The position numbers and the translations under genes were made by a program. From Flavobacterium laiguense (lineage in GTDB: Bacteria > Bacteroidota > Bacteroidia > Flavobacteriales > Flavobacteriaceae), in NCBI RefSeq assembly GCF_003097655.1, contig NZ_QCZH01000022.1, positions 1-62,833 of the forward strand: a DNA stretch of 62,833 bases, read 5' to 3'. The notes beneath the pieces were generated by a model. It searched no databases, was not told where the DNA came from, and saw nothing but the letters and a program-made list of their open reading frames with translations. Each line of letters opens with the position of its first letter. Position 1 is the stretch's first letter. Below are positions 44,601 through 53,390 of this stretch, in pieces.

Positions 44601-46144
44601 TTGAAATAGTTATATAATAATTGTGGTTGATCTGATAATACCGCAAGAGGAGTGTCATTACCCATAGAACTCAAGGCTTCATTACCTTGACCTCCCATTG
44701 GGTTGATGATTGTTTTTAAATCCTCAATGGTATAACCGAACAAACGTTGTCTAGTTTCAAAATCAATTTTTTCTACTGGAATTGGATTGTTCGTATAAGG
44801 GATTTTAGCCAATTGCAATAGATTTTTATCCAACCATTCTCTGTAAGGACGTTTGGTTACTACTGAATTTTTGATTTCTTCATCTTCTATAATACGACCT
44901 TCATTCATGTCAACAAGGAACATTTTCCCTGGCTCCAATCTTCCGTGTTGTACTACATCTTCTGGTTTAATGTCAAGTACCCCAATTTCGGATGACATGA
45001 TCACAAAACCACTTTTTGTCAAGGTATAACGAGAAGGACGCAATCCGTTTCGGTCTAATAGCGCTCCAATTACATCTCCATCTGTAAACGGAATAGATGC
45101 CGGGCCATCCCATGGTTCCATGATACAAGCATTGTATTCATAGAAAGCTTTCTTTTCGTCCGACATCGTTTGGTGTTTTTCCCAAGCTTCAGGAACGACC
45201 ATCATCATTACTTCTGGCAAAGAACGGCCTGTCATTAATAATAACTCAACGACCATGTCCATAGAAGCCGAATCTGATTTTCCTTCTAAAATGATTGGGA
45301 ATAATTTTTTAAGATCCTCTCCAAAAACATCACTTTGCATCAATTCTTCACGAGCACGCATTCTGCTTACGTTTCCTCTTAAAGTATTGATTTCTCCATT
45401 GTGACACATGTATCTAAACGGTTGTGCCAAATCCCAAGAAGGGAAGGTGTTGGTAGAAAAACGTTGGTGAACAAGAGCTAGTCGAGTCACTAAGTCGGTA
45501 TCTAATAAATCAGTATAATATCTGCTAATGTCTTCCGGCATCAACAAACCTTTGTATATAATAGTAGTAGTAGAACAACTTGAAAAGTAGAACATATGAC
45601 TTTCCGAAGTTCTGGAATTTCGAATAGTGTGTTCTGCAATTTTTCTAGCCATAAAAAGTTTGGCATTGAATTGTTGCTCTGTAATATCCATTCCGTTTTT
45701 ACCAACAAAAACTTGTTTAACGGTTGGTTCTTTTTCTGCGGCAATTTCACCTAGATTGGAAACGTCAACTGGAACATCTCTCCATCCTAATACAGATAGG
45801 TTTTGATCTTTTATAGCAGTTTCAAAGGTGGTTTTGCAAAAGTTAACTTGATTAGGACTTTTTGGCATAAAAGTCATACCTACAGCATATTCTCTAACTT
45901 CTGGAATTTCAAAATCACAAACCTTCTTAAAAAAAGTATGTGGAATGTCAAAAAGGATTCCAGCACCATCTCCAGTTCTTCCATCAGCACTTACGGCACC
46001 ACGATGTTCTAACTTTATTAAAATATCTAGAGCCTTGTGAATGATGTCATTAGACTTAATTCCGTTCAAATTACATATAAATCCTGCGCCACAGTTGTCG
46101 TGTTCAAATTCCGGCAAATAAAGGCCTTGTTCTTTTACTCTCAT
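41627..46144 (-). CDS. gltB: Glutamate synthase large subunit
   Basis: 1505 residues. Class II amidotransferase domain with N-terminal nucleophile Cys18 exposed after propeptide removal (EHDNCGAGF), central domain, FMN-binding synthase barrel with the 3Fe-4S cysteines in [19 protein letters not shown], and the C-terminal GXGXG helix region ([21 protein letters not shown]). Forms glutamate from glutamine and 2-oxoglutarate. With the glutamine synthetases at the left end it completes the GS-GOGAT cycle. Confidence 0.97.
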   Translation of the reverse strand: MRVKEQGLYLPEFEHDNCGAGFICNLNGIKSNDIIHKALDILIKLEHRGAVSADGRTGDGAGILFDIPHTFFKKVCDFEIPEVREYAVGMTFMPKSPNQVNFCKTTFETAIKDQNLSVLGWRDVPVDVSNLGEIAAEKEPTVKQVFVGKNGMDITEQQFNAKLFMARKIAEHTIRNSRTSESHMFYFSSCSTTTIIYKGLLMPEDISRYYTDLLDTDLVTRLALVHQRFSTNTFPSWDLAQPFRYMCHNGEINTLRGNVSRMRAREELMQSDVFGEDLKKLFPIILEGKSDSASMDMVVELLLMTGRSLPEVMMMVVPEAWEKHQTMSDEKKAFYEYNACIMEPWDGPASIPFTDGDVIGALLDRNGLRPSRYTLTKSGFVIMSSEIGVLDIKPEDVVQHGRLEPGKMFLVDMNEGRIIEDEEIKNSVVTKRPYREWLDKNLLQLAKIPYTNNPIPVEKIDFETRQRLFGYTIEDLKTIINPMGGQGNEALSSMGNDTPLAVLSDQPQLLYNYFKQLFAQVTNPPLDGIREEIITDTSLAIGGDYNLFDITDIHCKKIKIQNPVISNEDLDKIKNISHDDFKSVTISTLYKIEKGVNGLERALEKCVQATFKAVSEGCNIVILSDRGVSEAMAPIPMLLATSYIHHSLNILKVRSKFGIIIESAEPREPHHFALLFGYGASAINPYMVNEIIHDQVNQGFITGVKADYAVKNYNKAIAKGILKIMNKIGISTLHSYRAAQIFEILGLNKTFSSKYFPYTPSRIEGIGLMEIEREVKKRYQNAFPKSEIANLLPLEIGGIYRWRRNGEKHMFNPTTISKLQQAVRLNSPESYKEYSNMVNDQSENLMTIRGLFEFNNLDPISIDEVEPWTEIVKKFKTGAMSYGSISQEAHENLAIAMNRIGGKSNSGEGGENPQRFQKDMNGDSRNSAIKQVASGRFGVSINYLTNAKEIQIKMAQGAKPGEGGQLPGEKVVPWIAETRNSTPYVGLISPPPHHDIYSIEDLSQLIFDLKNANREARINVKLVAEVGVGTIAAGVAKAKADVILISGYDGGTGAAPLTSLQHTGIPWELGLAEAQQTLILNDLRSRVVLECDGQLKTGRDVAIAALLGAEEFGFATAPLVASGCIMMRACHLNTCPVGIATQDPELRKNFKGTPEHIINFMYFIAEELREIMAQLGFRTLKEMVGQSQKLNVNKAIKHYKASGLDLSSILYKPEKAKTVPNHNTTTQDHALENVLDFEIIKAAIPSIYRKERTRVTFDIKNTDRSVGAILSNEISKIYGSQGLPDDTILVDFTGSAGQSFGAFATNGLSFKIHGNCNDYLGKGLSGGKLIIKVPPTATFKPEDNIIIGNVALYGAITGEAYINGMAGERFAVRNSGATAVVEGIGDHGCEYMTGGTVVVLGKTGRNFAAGMSGGVAYVYDAKKKFEDGLCNMEMVALETLEEDDLIKLRRLIRNHSMYTNSPLAKRLLADWENESKHFIKVMPTDYKKALQRLAEEKQIEELIAQ

Positions 46145-46160
46145 GCTTATATTTTTTTTA

Positions 46161-46168
46161 CAAATTTA
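46161..46168 (-). promoter_or_regulatory. -7 promoter motif for gltBD
   Basis: Minus strand TAAATTTG, 17 bases upstream of the start; a TTTG at 46193-46196 is 24 bases further, slightly long for a -33 box. The leader would be about 10 bases. Confidence 0.55.
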
Positions 46169-46504
46169 AAGATTTCGTTAAATATAATGTATCAAAAGTC
46201 TCGAAACGCCTGTATTTTTGTGGTTAGATTTGAAAATATGGGTGATAATTGTCAATAATTTTTTAAAATACTATGTAAATTATCAATTTGATAATTTGAA
46301 TTTTTTTGAAATAAATAAATTGATACTATTCGGCTACAATTTCTATTTTAGGTGCATTATTCGAAAACGTTATAGTGTTTTAGACAATTACAATAATCTT
46401 CATTTTTAGTTATAAACGGCTTTTTGATATGTGATTTTATTCTGATTAAAATAACTATGGCTTTTTAAATAAGAAAAAGATTTTCCTATATAGATAGAAT
46501 TTGC
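46169..46504. other. Gene-free divergent region between gltB and sucC
   Basis: Very AT-rich. The only longer frames (for example 46218-46409) read as low-complexity, Asn/Tyr/Phe-rich text without a promoter. I see no hairpin, tRNA or period-7 array. It probably holds regulatory sites for the two divergent promoters that I cannot define. Confidence 0.5.
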
Positions 46505-46512
46505 TATTTTTG
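46505..46512 (+). promoter_or_regulatory. -7 promoter motif for sucC
   Basis: TATTTTTG, 49 bases before the sucC ATG. Confidence 0.55.
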
Positions 46513-46561
46513 TGCCACTTTTATTCTGAAATAGATTCAGAAACCAGACAAATTCTATATT

Positions 46562-47755
46562 ATGAACATACACGAATATCAAGGAAAAGAAATTTTAGCT
46601 AGCTACGGAGTTCGCATTCAACGCGGAATAGTTGCTAATAGTCCTGTAGAAGCTGTTGCTGCTGCAAAACAATTAACTGAAGAAACTGGTACCAGTTGGT
46701 ATGTGGTGAAAGCACAAGTTCACGCTGGTGGGCGTGGAAAAGGTGGTGGGGTTAAGCTTGCCAAAGGAATTGACAAAGTGGAAGGAATTGCAAGCGAAAT
46801 CATCGGAATGCAATTGGTAACACCTCAAACTTCAGCTGAAGGTAAAAAAGTGCATAAAGTTTTAGTTGCTGAGGATGTTTACTATCCTGGTGAAAGTGAA
46901 ACATCTGAGTTTTATGTTTCTGTATTATTGAATAGAGCAACAGGACGTAATATGATTATGTATTCTACTGAAGGTGGAATGGATATTGAAGAAGTTGCGG
47001 AGCATACTCCACACTTAATTTTTACAGAAGAAGTTGATCCAGCTGTTGGATTGCAAGGTTTTCAAGCAAGAAGAATTGCTTTTAACTTAGGTCTTTCTGG
47101 AAATGCTTTCAAAGAAATGGTTAAATTCATTGACTCATTATACAATGCTTACATTGGTTCTGATGCTTCTATGTTTGAAATCAACCCAGTTTTGAAAACA
47201 TCTGATAATAAAATTTTAGCTGTTGATGCTAAAGTAAATATCGACGATAACGCTTTATACAGACAAAAAGCTTATGCTGAGATGCGTGATGTTCTTGAAG
47301 AAAATCCAATCGAAGTTGAAGCAAAAGAAGTAGGATTGAACTATGTAGATCTTGACGGTACTGTAGGATGTATGGTAAATGGTGCAGGTCTTGCAATGGC
47401 GACTATGGATTTAATTAAGTATGCTGGTTTTGAACCTGCAAACTTCCTTGACGTAGGTGGAACTGCTGATGCAAAGCGTGTTGAAACGGCTTTCCGTATT
47501 ATCTTAAAAGATCAAAACGTAAAAGCAATTTTAATCAATATTTTTGGTGGAATCGTTCGTTGTGACCGTGTGGCGCAAGGAGTTGTTGATGCTTACAAAA
47601 ATATGGGTGATGCTATAAAAGTGCCAATCATTGTTCGTTTGCAAGGTACTAATGCTGTTGAAGCGAAACAAATTATTGAAAATTCGGGTATGCCAATTTT
47701 ATCAGCTACAGAATTCCAAGAAGCTGCTGACCAAGTAAAAGCGGCGCTTTCTTAA
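46562..47755 (+). CDS. sucC: Succinyl-CoA synthetase, ADP-forming, beta subunit
   Basis: 397 residues; TCA cycle enzyme making ATP (or GTP) with succinate from succinyl-CoA. ATP-grasp domain opening MNIHEYQGKEILASYGV, VVKAQVHAGGRGKGGGVKLAK, FEINPVL, and the CoA-ligase half with NFLDVGGTADAKRVE and NIFGGIVRCDRVAQG. The alpha subunit gene sucD is not adjacent, as is common in Bacteroidota. A strong terminator follows. Confidence 0.96.
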   Translation: MNIHEYQGKEILASYGVRIQRGIVANSPVEAVAAAKQLTEETGTSWYVVKAQVHAGGRGKGGGVKLAKGIDKVEGIASEIIGMQLVTPQTSAEGKKVHKVLVAEDVYYPGESETSEFYVSVLLNRATGRNMIMYSTEGGMDIEEVAEHTPHLIFTEEVDPAVGLQGFQARRIAFNLGLSGNAFKEMVKFIDSLYNAYIGSDASMFEINPVLKTSDNKILAVDAKVNIDDNALYRQKAYAEMRDVLEENPIEVEAKEVGLNYVDLDGTVGCMVNGAGLAMATMDLIKYAGFEPANFLDVGGTADAKRVETAFRIILKDQNVKAILINIFGGIVRCDRVAQGVVDAYKNMGDAIKVPIIVRLQGTNAVEAKQIIENSGMPILSATEFQEAADQVKAALS

Positions 47756-47775
47756 TTAGAAAAAAGTTATATATT

Positions 47776-47806
47776 AAAAATCCTGAGTGAAAGCTCAGGA
47801 TTTTTT
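47776..47806. terminator. sucC terminator
   Basis: 12-bp stem AAAAATCCTGAG / CTCAGGATTTTT with a TGAAAG loop. A degenerate copy of this whole element lies on the far side of higBA at 48567-48600. Confidence 0.9.
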
Positions 47807-47823
47807 GTTTTAAGGGATGTTTT

Positions 47824-48192
47824 TTATCTCGTTAATTCATAATCATTAATCAATACACTTGGTGATAGATTTAGATGTACTGTTAAATTACGAATCATTT
47901 CAACAGTTAATTTTCGTTTGCGATTCAATATTTCCGAAACTCTGCTTTTTCCTCCTATTGCATCAACTAGATCAATCTGTTTTAGGTGCATTTCTTCCAT
48001 TCTTATTTTTATGGCTTCTATTGGATCTGGCGCTTCTATTGGATAATGTGTATTCTCATATTCATCTATCAATAGGGCAAGAATTTCTGCATCATCGCCT
48101 TGCGGAGTTCCAGTTGTAGCATCAAAAAGGAGTTCAAATCTTTTTAATGCTGCTCGGTAATCGATTTCTGTTTTTATTGGAGTAATTTTCAT
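47824..48192 (-). CDS. higA: HigA-type antitoxin
   Basis: 122 residues. An acidic N-terminal region (about 1-60, DATTGTPQGDDAEILALLIDEYE) typical of the Bacteroidota HigA branch, then an HTH_XRE DNA-binding domain (about 62-118: MHLKQIDLVDAIGGKSRVSEILNRKRKLT). It would bind the toxin and repress its own promoter. It lies downstream of higB, the usual HigBA order. The toxin gene is frameshifted, so the antitoxin may now act only as a repressor. Confidence 0.88.
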   Translation of the reverse strand: MKITPIKTEIDYRAALKRFELLFDATTGTPQGDDAEILALLIDEYENTHYPIEAPDPIEAIKIRMEEMHLKQIDLVDAIGGKSRVSEILNRKRKLTVEMIRNLTVHLNLSPSVLINDYELTR

Positions 48193-48203
48193 TTTTTATT
48201 TTT

Positions 48204-48499
48204 TTAAATTGTATTGGCATCTATTTTGTCATACTCGGAATGAGTTCCAATAAACCGAATAAAATCCATTGTCTTTCAAAATTAAATTTTGCCACTAAAC
48301 GATGTGAGTTGCCTTTTATGTTAAAAACAATTCTACTCTCTTTTAGAATACTGGCGTTCGCATAACTTTGTTTTACATCATTTGGATTTCTCCAATTGGC
48401 ATTGATTGCAGTGTCATACCAAGTTTTTAGATATTGTTCGGTTTCAGGATGTATTTCCCAGTAATCTCTCAATGTTCCTTTTACAAATATTCTAGACAT
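48204..48499 (-). pseudogene. higB: HigB-type mRNA interferase toxin, frameshifted
   Basis: From the ATG at 48499 (MSRIFVKGTLRDYWEIHPE) the HigB fold reads on to FNFERQWI, then drifts out of frame and stops at 48221 after 92 residues. In another frame the family C-terminus RFIGTHSEYDKIDANTI appears intact and stops at 48204. One extra T in the T-run (A-run 48261-48264 on the plus strand, four bases where five are needed) restores a 98-residue HigB. The lost segment is the most conserved part of the family, so the toxin is probably inactive, unless slippage or a sequencing error explains it. The earlier TTG at 48568 is not a credible start. Confidence 0.88.
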
Positions 48500-48566
48500 T
48501 TTTAGTGTGAATTCTAAAAAAAAGATATATAAAATTCTCGATTTGGGAACTTTTATTTCCGAGCAC

Positions 48567-48600
48567 AAAAATCAGGAGTGAAAGCTTAGTTTTTTTGTTA
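48567..48600. repeat. Degenerate second copy of the sucC terminator
   Basis: AAAAATCAGGAGTGAAAGCT and the following bases match the sucC terminator block at 47776-47811 at about 31 of 36 positions, with identical loop TGAAAG, but changes in the stem destroy pairing. The two copies bracket higBA exactly. Confidence 0.75.
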
Positions 48601-48703
48601 AATACAATATTGCGCTATTCAACAAATCATAAAATTAACTGAAAGTCTTGACAACAGTGTCTTGCATCTATTACCTTTACAGTTAGAAATGATGTAAAAT
48701 TAG

Positions 48704-48729
48704 TAGAGACGCACTGTAGTGCATCTCTA
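48704..48729. repeat. 26-bp palindrome upstream of selO
   Basis: TAGAGACGCACTG (48704-48716) faces TAGTGCATCTCTA (48717-48729): complementary but for one mismatch in the arms and the central bases. It looks like a dispersed palindromic repeat and lies 30 bp before the selO start. Confidence 0.8.
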
Positions 48730-48759
48730 ACCCTAAGAAAAAATCCTTTTTTGAACACT

Positions 48760-50325
48760 ATGAAACTCCATATACAAAATAATTTTACTACCGAATTACC
48801 TGCTGACCCAAACGAAACCAATAGTCCGAGACAGGTGCAACAAGCCTGTTTTTCGTATGTAGTACCAAAGAAACCTTCAAATCCGTCTTTGATTCATGCC
48901 TCAGTAGAGGTGGCTAATTTTTTAGGATTGTCACAGGAAGATATACTTTCAGAAGATTTTTTGAATACTTTTTCTGGTAATACCATTTATCCAGAAACCA
49001 AACCCTATGCTTTGAGTTATGCGGGACACCAATTTGGAAATTGGGCAGGTCAATTGGGTGATGGACGTGCGATTAATCTAACCGAAGTGATGCATAATGA
49101 TAAGTTGTACACTTTACAATTAAAGGGAGCAGGTCCTACACCATATTCTCGGACAGCCGATGGTTTTGCCGTATTGAGATCTTCCATACGAGAACATTTA
49201 TGTGCCGAAGCCATGCATTATCTAGGAGTTCCAACAACCCGTTCACTTTCGCTAATGCTTTCCGGAGATCCCGTTTTAAGGGATGTATTGTATAATGGAA
49301 ATCCTGCTTATGAGAAAGGAGCTATCGTTTGCAGAGTAGCGCCTTCGTTTATCCGTTTTGGAAATTTTGAATTATTTGCTTCCAGAAAAGATCATGCTAC
49401 GCTTCAATTAGTAACGGATTATACCATTAAACACCATTTCCCAGATATCAAAGTAGAAGGAATCGAAAAATATCTTGCCTTTTTTCAAGCAGTGACTCAA
49501 ACTACGCTTGACATGATTGTACACTGGCAACGCGTTGGTTTTGTGCATGGCGTTATGAACACTGATAATATGTCGATTCACGGAATTACTATTGATTATG
49601 GTCCTTATGGATGGCTGGAGGATTATAACCCCGATTGGACTCCCAATACAACCGATATACAACATAAACGATACCAATTTGGCAATCAACCCCAAATTGC
49701 TTTGTGGAATTTATACCAATTGGCCAATGCATTGTACCCTTTAATTAATGATGCCAAACCATTAGAAACAATTTTAGATGCTTTTAGTACTGATTATCAA
49801 AAGGAGTATCTGAATATGATGCGAAATAAACTCGGTTTCATGGTTAAAAAGGATGATGATGCTTTTTTAATCGAAATTCTAACCGAACTGCTTCAATTGG
49901 TTGAAACCGACATGACTATTTTCTTTAGGAATCTGGGTAATATTCAAAAAGAAGATACTCCAGAAGTGGCTTTGAATACAATTAAAGAAGCCTTTTACAA
50001 TGAAAAAGACCTTAATGAAACTGTTTTGAATAATTGGTATGCATGGCTAGAGCGTTATGGCAATCGAATAAATGAAGAACCTTTTTCGGATGTCGAAAGG
50101 AAAGAGCAAATGAATAAAGTAAATCCAAAATATGTGTTGCGAAATTATATGGCACAATTAAGTATTGATGCAGCTGATAAAGGGGACTATTCTTTGGTAA
50201 ATGAATTGTATGAATTGCTTAAAAAGCCTTATAATGAACAACCGAACTATCAAAAATGGTTTGCTAAAAGACCAGATTGGGCCAGAGATAAAGTCGGTTG
50301 CTCAATGTTAAGTTGTAGTTCTTAG
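48760..50325 (+). CDS. selO: SelO (YdiU/UPF0061) pseudokinase-fold AMPylase
   Basis: 521 residues from the ATG at 48760 (a TTG at 48751 is also in frame). SelO transfers AMP to proteins and is linked to redox stress. Signatures: YAGHQFGNWAGQLGDGRA, KGAGPTPYSRTADGFAVLRS, REHLCAEAMHYLGVPTTRSL, HGVMNTDNMSIHG and DYGPYGWLEDYNPDW. The C-terminal tail GCSMLSCSS carries a cysteine where vertebrate SELENOO has selenocysteine, with a second cysteine that could form a disulfide. Confidence 0.95.
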   Translation: MKLHIQNNFTTELPADPNETNSPRQVQQACFSYVVPKKPSNPSLIHASVEVANFLGLSQEDILSEDFLNTFSGNTIYPETKPYALSYAGHQFGNWAGQLGDGRAINLTEVMHNDKLYTLQLKGAGPTPYSRTADGFAVLRSSIREHLCAEAMHYLGVPTTRSLSLMLSGDPVLRDVLYNGNPAYEKGAIVCRVAPSFIRFGNFELFASRKDHATLQLVTDYTIKHHFPDIKVEGIEKYLAFFQAVTQTTLDMIVHWQRVGFVHGVMNTDNMSIHGITIDYGPYGWLEDYNPDWTPNTTDIQHKRYQFGNQPQIALWNLYQLANALYPLINDAKPLETILDAFSTDYQKEYLNMMRNKLGFMVKKDDDAFLIEILTELLQLVETDMTIFFRNLGNIQKEDTPEVALNTIKEAFYNEKDLNETVLNNWYAWLERYGNRINEEPFSDVERKEQMNKVNPKYVLRNYMAQLSIDAADKGDYSLVNELYELLKKPYNEQPNYQKWFAKRPDWARDKVGCSMLSCSS

Positions 50326-50552
50326 GGGGCTTTTTAATCCCAATGTTACCAAAAAAAGGGATTTAAATTTAAATAGGGAAAATTGCTTTTTTGTTGCTGT
50401 TTTCTTAGTTTTTTAGGTTTAAATTTTAAAAGTATTTATTTTTAATTGCTGAGTAATATTGGGGACATAAAAAGGTTTTTGATCGAATGTTTTTCTTGTT
50501 TTAACAATTGGTTAAGTGATTGATAAAGTGTTTTTTATGTAGGTATTGTGTG

Positions 50553-50560
50553 TAATTTTG
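50553..50560 (+). promoter_or_regulatory. -7 promoter motif for the gene at 50585
   Basis: TAATTTTG, 24 bases before the ATG at 50585. The 227-bp gap upstream of it, after selO, holds nothing I can identify. Confidence 0.5.
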
Positions 50561-50584
50561 GCATATAATCTTAAAACAAAAAAC

Positions 50585-50923
50585 ATGAAAAAATTATTAT
50601 TATCCGCTATTGTTTCTTTATTCGCAAGTGCAGTATTTGCTTCTACTATTAATGAAGATCCAAATGTTGCTTTGTCAAAAACCACAAAAGAACTATCTCA
50701 ATTACTAAACAAGTCTTATACTGAAGATACTTTAGAAAAAGAAGAATTAGTTAAAGTCACTTTTACAGTGAATGAATTACACCAACTTGTAGTGTTGCAA
50801 GTGAATTCTAACAGTTCAGAGATTCAATCGTATGTTAAGCAAGCGCTTAATTATAAAAAACTGTCTTCGAATGAGCTAACTGTTGGGAAAGATTATGTTT
50901 TTGAAGTAAAATTTAAAAACTAG
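50585..50923 (+). CDS. Small periplasmic protein of unknown function
   Basis: 112 residues from the ATG at 50585, giving a clean signal peptide (MKKLLLSAIVSLFASAVFA); the longer frame from a TTG at 50546 overlaps the promoter. The mature part (ALSKTTKELSQLLNKSYTED, VKVTFTVNELHQLVVLQVNS, VKQALNYKKL) resembles the small secreted proteins of Flavobacteriia that recall a TonB C-terminal-like alpha/beta unit, but I cannot assign it. Two hairpins follow. Confidence 0.78.
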   Translation: MKKLLLSAIVSLFASAVFASTINEDPNVALSKTTKELSQLLNKSYTEDTLEKEELVKVTFTVNELHQLVVLQVNSNSSEIQSYVKQALNYKKLSSNELTVGKDYVFEVKFKN

Positions 50924-51003
50924 AGAATTGCAATAAAGAAGTAGGCTTGTTCTCGTGCTTACTTATCGATTAGGGATGTATTTGATGTTTATGAAATGTC
51001 AAT

Positions 51004-51085
51004 CAAAGGAAGCCAAATAGGTTTCCTTTGTTATTTATGGTGGTCACTAAGCATAAAAAAACCTGAACTTTCGTCAGGTTTTTTT
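51004..51085. terminator. Double terminator between converging genes
   Basis: First hairpin CAAAGGAA (51004-51011) with TTCCTTTG (51023-51030), which serves the plus-strand gene. Second hairpin AAAAAAACCTGA with TCAGGTTTTTTT (51055-51085), symmetrical enough for both strands. Confidence 0.8.
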
Positions 51086-51143
51086 ACCATTTTATTGTCC
51101 TTGAATCCAATCGGATTCCATAAACTGTAAAATTTAGGATTGA

Positions 51144-51608
51144 TTATTTTTGGTTTTTACCAAAATTAAATTTCACTTTCTCCACAACTTGTATTTTGTC
51201 GTTTCCTTTTGGATATTGCTTTTTGGCAGGTCTTTTGGCAGCTGGCTTCGATTTAGAAGGGCTTTCGTCTCCTCTGGCTCTTTCTTTGTCTTTTGCTTTT
51301 GGCTTGAATTCAGCTCTTTCTGAAGCTCCATCTTTTACCGGAATTTGTGCTTTGTGTTTGGCCAAAACGTCATTCGGGTTTTTAGGATTTTCTTTGGTAC
51401 CTCTCAAGTGAATCACTAATCCATTTAGGAAATTACGCAACACTTGATCTCCACATTCCATGTAGTTTTCGTGCTTTTCATCACGGAAAAAAGCTCCCAA
51501 TTCTGATTTTGTAATTCTAAAATCTACCAATTCTAGAATTTCCACTATTTGATCATCGCGTAACATCAAGGCTACTCGAAGTTTTTTGAATATATCGTTA
51601 TTTGTCAT
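51144..51608 (-). CDS. DUF1456 family protein
   Basis: 154 residues from the ATG at 51608; the longer frame from 51662 passes through the -7 box and is rejected. Two DUF1456 repeats of about 45 residues (NNDIFKKLRVALMLRDDQIVEI, then CGDQVLRNFLNGLVIHLRG) are followed by a long, highly basic, low-complexity tail (residues 90-154, rich in Lys, Pro and Ala). The basic tail suggests nucleic acid binding. The family (E. coli YehS) has no known function. Confidence 0.88.
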   Translation of the reverse strand: MTNNDIFKKLRVALMLRDDQIVEILELVDFRITKSELGAFFRDEKHENYMECGDQVLRNFLNGLVIHLRGTKENPKNPNDVLAKHKAQIPVKDGASERAEFKPKAKDKERARGDESPSKSKPAAKRPAKKQYPKGNDKIQVVEKVKFNFGKNQK

Positions 51609-51627
51609 TTTAAATGTGTTTAAAGTA

Positions 51628-51635
51628 CAAAGGTA
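51628..51635 (-). promoter_or_regulatory. -7 promoter motif for the DUF1456 gene
   Basis: Minus strand TACCTTTG, 20 bases upstream of the start at 51608; a TTG at 51659-51661 lies 23 bases further. Confidence 0.6.
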
Positions 51636-51800
51636 CACATTTTGAAAATGAATTTCTTGCAATTATGCGAGATGGTACGAAAAACACTTTGCAAATTCTT
51701 TGAAATTAGATTTAAATTCAATTATTTTTGAATATTAAAATGAGATTTATTCTCTAAAAAAAGTTTTACGCTAAAAATACCCCAAAGATTATTACTGGTT

Positions 51801-53312
51801 ATGAAGAAAATCACATTAAGTTTCGTTCTCTTTTTTGGTTTAATGACCGTGCAAGCTCAGACAGGCCATGAGATCAAGATTAATTTAAAAAACTGTAATG
51901 ATACCGTTGCTTATCTGGCCTTTTATCAGTTTGACAAATTGTATATTTCAGACACTTGCCAAAAAGTAGTCAACGGAAACATCATTTTCAAAGGGAAGAA
52001 AAATTTAGACAAAGGAGTTTACTTTTTACTCAGCCAGGCAAAAGGAAATTATTTTGATTTCATCATTGACGAGCAGTCTCAAAAGCAACAAATCAATTCG
52101 GATAAAGCTAATTTGCTTGAGAACTTGAAAGCCGTTAACTCTAAACAAAATGAAAATTTCTTCAACTACATTCGTTTTGTAACTGCCAAAAATAAAGAAT
52201 TTGAGGGTTTTAAAAAATCCATAAAAGAGCAAAAAAAACCTGATTCTATTGCTCTTTTAACCAAAGAATATAAAGTGTTAAACGATGGTATTTTGGAAAA
52301 TGATGCAAATACGATTGCCCAAAATAAAGGAACTTATCTTGCCGATATCATTAATTTGAAAACAGAAAAAACAACCAAGGATATTCCCAAAGCTTCCAAT
52401 GGCAGACCCGACAGTATTTTTGTATATAATTATTATAAAAAACATTTTTGGGATGGAGTCAATTTTCAGGATGATGCCATGTTACGCAACCCTTTTTTTA
52501 CGAATAAAATAAAGCAATATTTTAATACGGTCGTGGTACAGCATCCCGATTCGGTTTGTGTGGAGATTGACCGTATGATGCTCAAAACCAAGAAGGACAC
52601 CAAAATGAATATGCTTTTATTGGCGTATTTTACCCAAACCTACGAAATTCCAAAACTCATGGGAATGGATAAAGTTTTTGTTTACATGGTCGATAATTAT
52701 TTTAAAACCGGTAAGGCCAAAGGGGTTTATGACGAAAGTGTAATCGATATTATCATAAAACGAGGGAATGTTTTGGCACCATTGCAACTTGGAAAAACTG
52801 CTCCCGAACTCTATATGATAGACATCCCGGGTCATGATGTAATTGCGAAAATGGGTTTTGATACGGCCAAAACCAGCGACGAAATCACGAAAATCTATTA
52901 CGCCAACAAACCGGAAATCGAAAAGACATACGTGACTTTATCCAGCATAAAAGCCGATTATTTAATACTTCTCTTTTGGGATGTCGATTGTGGTCATTGC
53001 CAAAAAGAAGTGCCGAAAATTCTCGAAATGTACCACGATTTTCAAAAAGAAAAGAAAGATGTCAAAGTTTTTGGGGTTTACACCCAAAACGAATTTGATA
53101 AATATAAAAAATACATCATTGACAATAAAATTGATTGGATCAATGTCTATGACGGAGTTCATATCAATAATCTCAAAGAAAAATACGACGTGGTGACGAC
53201 TCCCGTAATGTATATTCTAGACAAAAACAAAGTCATCAAAGCCAAAGGAATTGGTTCCGAAGCCATAAAAAGTATCATTACCCAAATGGAAAAAGAGTAT
53301 TCTAAAAAGTAG
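51801..53312 (+). CDS. Secreted thioredoxin-like (TlpA/DUF5106) protein
   Basis: 503 residues, signal peptide ending VQAQ. The N-terminal DUF4369-like beta domain (about 22-115) is followed by a helical DUF5106-type region (120-335), then a thioredoxin fold (about 340-503) with active site CGHC in FWDVDCGHCQKEVPK and cis-Pro in VVTTPVMYILD. Probably a periplasmic thiol reductase. CGHC is the dithiol of oxidising PDI-type enzymes, but in Bacteroidota TlpA-like proteins it does not settle direction. Related in its N-terminal part to the gene at 18067. Confidence 0.88.
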   Translation: MKKITLSFVLFFGLMTVQAQTGHEIKINLKNCNDTVAYLAFYQFDKLYISDTCQKVVNGNIIFKGKKNLDKGVYFLLSQAKGNYFDFIIDEQSQKQQINSDKANLLENLKAVNSKQNENFFNYIRFVTAKNKEFEGFKKSIKEQKKPDSIALLTKEYKVLNDGILENDANTIAQNKGTYLADIINLKTEKTTKDIPKASNGRPDSIFVYNYYKKHFWDGVNFQDDAMLRNPFFTNKIKQYFNTVVVQHPDSVCVEIDRMMLKTKKDTKMNMLLLAYFTQTYEIPKLMGMDKVFVYMVDNYFKTGKAKGVYDESVIDIIIKRGNVLAPLQLGKTAPELYMIDIPGHDVIAKMGFDTAKTSDEITKIYYANKPEIEKTYVTLSSIKADYLILLFWDVDCGHCQKEVPKILEMYHDFQKEKKDVKVFGVYTQNEFDKYKKYIIDNKIDWINVYDGVHINNLKEKYDVVTTPVMYILDKNKVIKAKGIGSEAIKSIITQMEKEYSKK

Positions 53313-53313
53313 T

Positions 53314-53390
53314 GATTTAAGATTAACGATTTAAGGTGTTGTGCAAATCTAAAATCGTTAATCTAAAATCATCAATCTAAAATCAAATCA
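53314..53390. repeat. Period-7 arrays forming an inverted repeat
   Basis: Left: GATTTAA, GATTAAC, GATTTAA at 53314-53334. Right: AATCTAA, AATCGTT, AATCTAA, AATCATC, AATCTAA at 53346-53380, then AATCAAA. The left series reads in reverse as TTAAATCGTTAATCTTAAATC, matching the right series almost throughout, so a hairpin of about 20 bp can form. It fills the entire gap between two converging genes and may act as their transcript end. Confidence 0.88.

Noticed and set aside
46218..46409. 63-codon frame in the gltB-sucC gap
   Set aside because: AT-driven Asn/Tyr/Phe-rich text, no promoter and no family resemblance.
47776..48600. Composite transposon around higBA
   Set aside because: The flanking direct copies are decayed terminators, not insertion sequence ends, and there is no transposase.
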